Source of the DNA: Isoetes taiwanensis
Taxonomy: Eukaryota; Streptophyta; Lycopodiopsida; Isoetales; Isoetaceae
Direction: 5' to 3'
NCBI GenBank assembly: GCA_021234155.1
Contig: JAJEKV010000834.1
Span: 18,444 to 82,443 of the forward strand
Length of the DNA stretch: 64,000 nt
This document shows, in pieces, positions 58,014 through 64,000 of the stretch; position 1 is the stretch's first letter; each line of letters opens with the position of its first letter. The notes beneath the pieces are model-generated. The model saw nothing but the letters and a program-made list of their open reading frames with translations. It made no database searches and was not told the origin of the DNA. The position numbers were made by a program, and so were the translations under genes.

Positions 58014-58519
58014 GAACAATATTGATATATTTATAATATGAAATTTTAATTACTTAGAATTTTCTAAATTAATATGGGGAAGAATGTTTATAATTCCATT
58101 TCCTCAAAAGGTGAGGGGCTACCATTTTGTAAATCTTGTGGTATAAAAAAGGTAATGGACATGTAATTTTATTTGTGAAATTCTAATTTGCAAAATCAAA
58201 TTAATATCCCAAAGCTTATTCCCTTTGTCCAAATAAGTATAGCACTCTTTCACACAAATCCCAACAAATATTAAACCAAATTTAAAGTTCAAAAGGTGAG
58301 AGGCTACGATCTTTTTTATTAAATCATTTGGCAATCAAATAGGAAGGTCATCTTTGAACTGAATTTAATTTTGTTAGTCTTTATTGATATGCTAATGGAT
58401 GGTACTTTTTATGAATATTTTTAAAAAAATGTGGTATGGTTAAATCTTTGAATTAAAAATTCACAATTGTTATTTATCTATTAAATTGAAAAGGATTCCC
58501 AACCACTTTGGTTCAAAAA

Positions 58520-58594
58520 TTGGGGGTTTTACCCACGTGCATATATGGTCACGATCTTAATTAATCCCCTAAGACCACTTTCGGGCAAGCTAGC
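58520..58594 (-). pseudogene. tRNA-Leu relic
   Basis: The 5' half is readable (GCTAGCTTGCCCGAAAGTGG with inserted bases); the 3' acceptor strand is lost. Confidence 0.55.
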
Positions 58595-59117
58595 CAACAA
58601 TATTGATATAGGAATTTCAACTATTAATGAAATTTCTTTGAGATGTACATGTCTTTCTACGCTCCATTTCCTCAAAAGGTGAGAGGATTAACCATTTTAT
58701 AATTTGTGGCTATCAAAAGGTAGGAAGGTTTCCTTTCTCAATCTTTAGACATTAATTTAATAGAAGGGAGATTTTAATATCCCAAAGCTTCTTCCCTTGT
58801 CCAAATAAGTATAGCAATTCACACAATTTATCCCAACCATTATGCAAAAATCTTCCTTCTAAACGATTAGTTGTGGATTGTAGTAATCCTTCTATTTAAC
58901 ATTTTGGAGAAATCCTTTCTTCATAAAAGTCATCTCGAGAACTCAATCTTTAATTTTGTCTAGTCTCCACAATGTTTTGGCTTTTCTATTATGAATATGG
59001 TAGTTGTGGCTTTGATCCTTTTTAAATAAAATTTATCAGGGGTTTAATCTTTTGGTCATAAAAATAATCAATGTTGGTTTTAGTCAATATTTTTGGTTTA
59101 AACCATTTTCAAAAAAA

Positions 59118-59200
59118 TTGCAGTGGGGTTTTGAACCCACAAGAAAGACATGATCTTGACGATCTTAAGTCCTCCCCTTAGACCACTTTAGCAAGCTAGC
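59118..59200 (-). pseudogene. tRNA-Leu(UAA) relic
   Basis: Anticodon loop and T-loop intact; D-arm, variable arm and 3' acceptor altered. Confidence 0.6.
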
Positions 59201-59785
59201 CAACAATATTGATATATTTATAGTATCTCGAATTTCAACTAATACTTACAGCTCTAACGAGATGTACATGTCTTTCACGCTTATTTCCTCAAAAGGTGAG
59301 GGGCTACCATTTTGTAAAATCTTGTGGCTATCAAAAGGTAGGAAGGTTTCCTTTCTCAATGTTTCAAACATGTAATTGTATTTGTGAAGGGAGATCACTT
59401 TGCAAAAATTAAGTAATATCCAAAGCTTCTTTCCTTGTCCAAATAAGTATAGCAATTCACACAATTTATCCCAACAATATTAGCAACCAAATCTTCCTTC
59501 TTTTGGTTGCCAAGGTGTATGTTTTGTACTGGGTCTTTACTTCTATTTAATCTTTGGAAGAACCCAATCCTTTCTTCATAAGAGTCATCTCCGAACTCAA
59601 TTCTTTAATTTTGTCTAGTCTTTATTGATATGCTAATGGTATATTACTTCCATTATGAATATGGTAGTTGTGGGCTAGTAATCCTCAATGTGGTATGGTC
59701 AATCTTTTTCTAAAATTAAAATTGTCTCCACAATGTTGGTTTAGTCTATTATTTATTGGTTTAAAGTTATTATTTTTCAAAAACA

Positions 59786-59858
59786 TGCTAAATGTGGGGT
59801 TTTGTAAGTACAAAGTCAGACGATCTTTTCCCCTTAGACCAAACATGCAAAGCTTAGC
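59786..59858 (-). pseudogene. tRNA-Leu relic
   Basis: Large deletions through the T-arm and variable arm; anticodon loop lost. Confidence 0.5.
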
Positions 59859-60411
59859 CAACAATATTGATATATTTATAGTATAATTTCAACTATTTGA
59901 ATGAGATGTACATGTCTTTCTACGCTCCATTTCCTCAAAAGGTAAGGCTACCATTTTATAAATCATGGCTATCAAAAAGGTAGGAAGGTTTCCTTTCTCA
60001 ATGAAATACATGTAATTGTATTTGTGAAGGAGATCACAATTTTGCATGCATGAAGTAATATCCATCAAATTTCTTTTTTTGTCCAAATAAATATAATAAT
60101 TCACACAATTTATCCCAACAATATTAGCAACCAAATCTTCCTTCTTGCCAAAAAAATTTAGGTCTTTACTTCTATTTAATCTTTGGAGAACCCAATCCTT
60201 TCTTCATAAGAGTCATCTAAAGTTCAATCTTTAATTTTGTCTAGTCTTTATTGATATGCTAAAGGTCTTCCATTATGAATATGGTAGTTGTGGGCTAGTA
60301 ATCCTTAATGTGGTATGGTCAATCTTTTCAAAGATATGAAAAAATCTTCTCCACAATGTTGGTTTAGTCTATTATTTATTGGTAGGGTAAGGTTGTACAT
60401 TTTGAAAAACA

Positions 60412-60484
60412 TGCTGGCTGTGGGGTTTGAACCCACATGAAAAGCGATCTTAAGTCTCCCCAAAGACCACTTTCGGGCATATCC
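60412..60484 (-). pseudogene. tRNA-Leu(UAA) relic
   Basis: T-arm intact and the anticodon loop reads CTTAAGA, but the variable arm and the 5' acceptor strand are deleted. Confidence 0.55.
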
Positions 60485-61065
60485 CAACAATATTGATATA
60501 TTTATAGTATCAATTTCAACTATTATTTACATCTTCCTTCATTGAGATGTACATGTCTTTAGCTTCCATTTCCTCAAAGGTGAGGGCTACCATTTTATAA
60601 ATCTTGTGGCTAAAAAAAGGTAGGAAGGTTTCTTTTCTCAAAAACATGTAATTGTATTTGTGAAGGGAGATCACTTTGCAAAACCGAAGTAATATCCCAA
60701 AGCTTCTTCCCTTGTCCAAATAAGTATAGCAATTCACACAATTTATCCCAACAATATTAGCAACCAAATCTTCCTTCAAGATTGCCAAGGTTACAGCGTT
60801 TACATAGCTCAGATCTTTACTTCTATTTAATTTTTTGAGAACCGAATCCTTTCTTCATAAGAGTCATCTCCAGAACTCAATCTTTAATTTTGTCTAGTCT
60901 TTATTGATATGCTAATGGTCGGTACTTCCATTATGAATATGGTAGTTTTGGGCTAGTAATCCTCAATGTGGTATGGTCAATCTTTTCTCGCATTAAAATC
61001 GTCTCCACAATGTTGGTTTAGTCTATTATTTATTGGTAGAGTTGGTCATACATTTTTGAAAAACA

Positions 61066-61147
61066 TGCTAGGCTGTGGGGTTTGAAACCCATGCACATGT
61101 ACAGACGATCTTAAGTCGTCCCCCTTAGACCACTCGGGCAAGCTAGC
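61066..61147 (-). pseudogene. tRNA-Leu(UAA) copy with small indels
   Basis: Extra G in the 3' acceptor, an extra A in the T-loop and a shortened variable arm; 5' half is consensus. Confidence 0.65.
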
Positions 61148-61734
61148 CAACAATATTGATATATTTATAGTATCGAATTTCAACTATTACTTACAGCTCT
61201 AACGAGATGTACATGTCTTTCTACGCTCCATTTCCTCAAAAGGTGAGGGGCTACCATTTTGTAAATCTTGTGGCTATCAAAAGGTAGGAAGGTTTCTTTT
61301 CTCAATCTTCAGACATGTAATTGTATTTGTGAAGGGAGATCACTTTGCAAAACCGAAGTAATATCCCAAAGCTTCTTCCCTTGTCCAAATAAGTATAGCA
61401 ATTCACACAATTTATCCCAACAATATTAGCAACCAAATCTTCCTTCTTTACGGTGCCAAGGTGTACATTTCTGTAGCTCAGTCTTTACTTCTATTTAATC
61501 TTTGGAGAACCGAATCCTTTCTTCATAAGAGTCATCTCCAGAACTCAATCTTTAATTTTCTCTAGTCTTTATTGATATGCTAATGGTCGGTACTTCCATT
61601 ATGAATATGGTAGTTTTGGGCTAGTAATCCTCAATGTGGTATGGTCAATCTTTTCTCGCATTAAAATCGTCTCCACAATGTTGGTTTAGTCTATTATTTA
61701 TTGGTAGAGTTGGTCAGCACATTTTTGAAAAACA

Positions 61735-61818
61735 TGCTAGCTGTGGGGTTTGAACCCACGCGCACATGAGTGCAGACGATCTTAAGTCGTCCCCCTTAGA
61801 CCACTCGGGCAAGCTAGC
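61735..61818 (-). tRNA. tRNA-Leu(UAA), intact consensus copy
   Basis: 84 nt, all stems paired. First intact copy after the degraded zone. Confidence 0.92.
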
Positions 61819-62389
61819 CAACAATATTGATATATTTATAGTATCGAATTTCAACTATTACTTACAGCTCTAACGAGATGTACATGTCTTTCTACTCCAT
61901 TTCCTCAAAGGTGAGGGGCTACCATTTTATAAATCTTGTGGCTATCAAAAGGTAGGAAGGTTTCTTTTCTCAATCTTGGACATGTAATTGTATTTGTGAA
62001 GGGAGATCACTTTTGCAAAACCTGAAGTAATATCCCAAAGCTTCTTCCCTTGTCCAAATAAGTATAGCAATTCACACAATTTATCCCAACAATATTAGCA
62101 ACCAAATCTTCCTTCTTTACTTGCCAAATAAGTAGTTTAGGTCTTTACTTCTATTTAATCTTTGGAGAACCGAATCCTTTCTTCATAAGAGTCATCTCAG
62201 AACTCAATCTTTAATTTTGTCTAGTCTTTATTGATATGCTAATGGTCGGTACTTCCATTATGAATATGGTAGTTTTGGGCTAGTAATCCTTAATGTGGTA
62301 TGGTCAATCTTTTCATTAAAATCGTCTCCACAATGTTGGTTTTGTCTATTATTTATTTATAAATATAGAAAGACATTTTTTCAAAAACA

Positions 62390-62469
62390 TGCTAGCTATA
62401 GGGTTTGAAACGCACATGAGTCATGAAGCGATCTTAAGTCGTCCCCTTAGACCACTCGGGCAAGCTAGC
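62390..62469 (-). pseudogene. Degenerate tRNA-Leu(UAA) copy
   Basis: 80 nt. The 3' half of the T-arm shows the TATAGGG variant typical of the UAG subfamily, but the anticodon is UAA; deletions affect the T-arm and variable arm. Confidence 0.6.
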
Positions 62470-63059
62470 CAACAATATTAATATATTTATAGTACAAAAT
62501 TTCAACTATTAGTTATAGCTCTAACGAGATGTACATGTCTTTCTACGCTCCATTTCCTCAAAAAAGGTGAGGGGCTACCATTTTGTAAATCTTGTGGCTA
62601 TCAAAAGGTAGGAAGGTTTCTTTCTCAATCTTCGGACATGTAATTGTATTTGTGAAGGAGATCACTTTGCAAAACCGAAGTAATATCCCAAAGCTTCTTC
62701 CCTTGTCCAAATAAGTATAGCAATTCACACAATTTATCCCAACAATATTAGCAACCAAATCTTCCTTCTTTCACGGTTGCCAAGGTGTATGCGTTTACGT
62801 AGCTCGGGTCTTTTACTTCTATTTAATCTTTGGAGAACTCAATCCTTTCTTCATAAGAGTCATCTCGAACTCAATCTTTAATTTTGTCTAGTCTTTATTG
62901 ATATGCTAATGGTGGTACTTCAATTATGAATATGGTAATTGTGGGCTAGTAATCCTTAATGTGGTATGGTCAATCTTTTCTCGCATTAAAATCGTCTCCA
63001 CAATGTTGGTTTAATCTATTATTTATTGGTAGAGTTGGTCAGTACATTTTTCAAAAACA

Positions 63060-63143
63060 TGCTAGCTGTGGGGTTTGAACCCACGCGCACGTAAGTGCAG
63101 ACGATCTTAAGTCGTCCCCCTTAGACCACTCGGGCAAGCTAGC
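63060..63143 (-). tRNA. tRNA-Leu(UAA), intact
   Basis: 84 nt, consensus stems, variable-arm loop TTAC. Confidence 0.9.
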
Positions 63144-63720
63144 CAACAATATTGATATATTTATAGTATCAAATTTCAACTATTACTTACAGCTCTAACG
63201 AGATGTACATGTCTTTCTACGCTCCAGTTCCTCAAAAGTGAGGGGCTACCATTTTGTAAATCTTGTGTCTATCAAAAGGTAGGAAGGTTTCCTTTCTCAA
63301 TCTTCAGACATGTAATTGTATTTGTGTTGCAAAACTGAAGTAATATCCCAAAGCTTCTTCCCTTGTCCAAATAAGTATAGCAATTCACACAATTTATCCC
63401 AACAATATTAGCAACCAAATCTTCCTTCTTTTACTTGCCAAGGTGTATGTTTTCGTAGCTCTCGGTCTTTACTTCTATTTAATCTTTGGAGAACCGAATC
63501 CTTTCTTCATAAGAGTCATCTCCAGAGCTCAATCTTTAATTTTGTCTAGTCTTTATTGATATGCTAATGGTCGGTACTTCCATTATGAATATGGTAGTTT
63601 TGGGCTAGTAATCCTCAATGTGGTATGGTCAATCTTTTCTCACATTAAAATCGTCTCCACAATGTTGGTTTAGTCTATTATTTATTGTAGAGAACATGGT
63701 CAGCACATTTTTGAAAAACA

Positions 63721-63808
63721 TGCTAGCTGTGGGGTTTGAACCCCACGCCAACATGAGTGCAGACGATCTTAAGTCGTCCCCCTTAGACCACTTTTCGGGC
63801 AAGCTAGC
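63721..63808 (-). pseudogene. tRNA-Leu(UAA) copy with four inserted bases
   Basis: Extra bases next to the T-stem, in the variable arm and in the D-arm (CCCGAAAAGTGG). The anticodon arm is normal. Single-base insertions could be read errors. Confidence 0.6.
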
Positions 63809-64000
63809 CAACAATATTGATATATTTATAGTATCAAATTTCAACTATTACTTATAGCTCTAACGAGATGTACATGTCTTTCACGCCCATTTCAAAAGGT
63901 GAGGGGCTACCATTTTATAAATCTTGTGGCTATCAAAAGGTAGGAAGGTTTCTTTTCTCAATCTTCAGGACATGTAATTGTATTTGTGAAGGGAGATCAC

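Larger units (their letters stand above)
57880..60560 (-). repeat. Degraded zone inside the main array
   Basis: Units lose whole blocks and gain A/T-rich filler (AATTTT, TTTAAA types) while neighbouring blocks remain perfect. Spacing becomes irregular. It mirrors the corruption in the left block at 1.3-2.76 kb, where the filler is purine-rich instead. Confidence 0.7.
48547..64000 (-). repeat. Main tandem tRNA-Leu satellite array
   Basis: About 24 head-to-tail units with typical spacing of 660-680 bp (range ~610-720) between successive tRNA copies, continuing beyond the window. Apart from the 84-bp tRNA the unit is non-coding and AT-rich; short open frames through it are accidental. Some blocks are nearly invariant (CAATTCACACAATTTATCCC, CTTGTCCAAATAAGTATAG), so homogenisation is recent. 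Region 57.9-60.5 kb is degraded. Upstream of each intact tRNA are TATAAATA and CAA; a T5 run follows the tRNA. Confidence 0.95.

Noticed and set aside
48547-64000. CRISPR-like direct repeats
   Set aside because: Units are ~670 bp, eukaryotic, contain tRNA genes and have no short unique spacers.
48547-64000. Plastid trnL(UAA) origin of the tRNA
   Set aside because: Plastid trnL(UAA) has a group I intron and a different sequence; the GTGGTCTAAGG D-arm and CGTGGGTTCAAA T-arm are nuclear-type.

Overview
The window looks like nuclear DNA of a land plant with a large, transposon-rich genome. The evidence is nuclear-type tRNA-Leu genes, a Dof-type zinc finger, a plant TraB-family protein, a plant-type Copia element, a chromodomain Gypsy element and a LINE. 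Nothing fixes the lineage; a fern or other non-seed plant is possible but not shown.

Layout. 1-2760 is a tandem array of ~0.67 kb units on the + strand, each built around a tRNA-Leu(UAA) sequence; from ~1.3 kb on it is badly corrupted by purine-rich sequence. 2.8-4.5 kb holds a decayed unidentified coding relic, and 4.58-5.2 kb an old diverged array unit on the - strand. 5325-6380 (-) is an intact TraB-domain protein. 6.5-7.1 kb is GC-rich and repeat-rich with a strong hairpin. 7.1-12.4 kb has no recognisable gene. 12496-12978 (+) is a short, divergent Dof-type protein, followed by minisatellites.

15.2-33.0 kb is a nested transposon complex. The outer layer is a Gypsy-type element (LTR begins TGTTACAG, ends CTGTAACA, iMet primer site). 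Its 5' LTR is split by a nearly complete Copia element (15748-20460, 277-bp LTRs, TTTCA target duplication) and by a ~566-bp fold-back element that lies between 40-bp direct repeats. Its interior holds a possible hAT-like unit that contains a LINE on the - strand, and the LINE is itself interrupted by ~0.6 kb.

33.3-48.5 kb is a second, chromodomain Gypsy element with ~1.56-kb LTRs. It was inserted into a unit of the tRNA array, and pieces of that unit flank it on both sides. It is itself interrupted by a ~4.3-kb segment with a possible Ulp1-like protease relic and by a 2.2-kb terminal-inverted-repeat element (42655-44839) carrying about ten TATAAATTTATA palindromes.

48.5-64 kb is the main tRNA-Leu array, on the - strand and running off the window. 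It has about 24 units; nine carry a full 84-nt cloverleaf with upstream TATA/CAA elements and a T-run terminator, so they look like complete Pol III genes. Other copies have a UAG anticodon, stem mismatches or indels. Shared variants show a higher-order period of seven units (~4.74 kb). Units around 57.9-60.5 kb are degraded in a way that may partly be assembly error.

The most noteworthy system is this satellite-like amplification of a tRNA-Leu gene, with its higher-order structure, its UAG-anticodon subfamily and its unusual C10-G25 pair.
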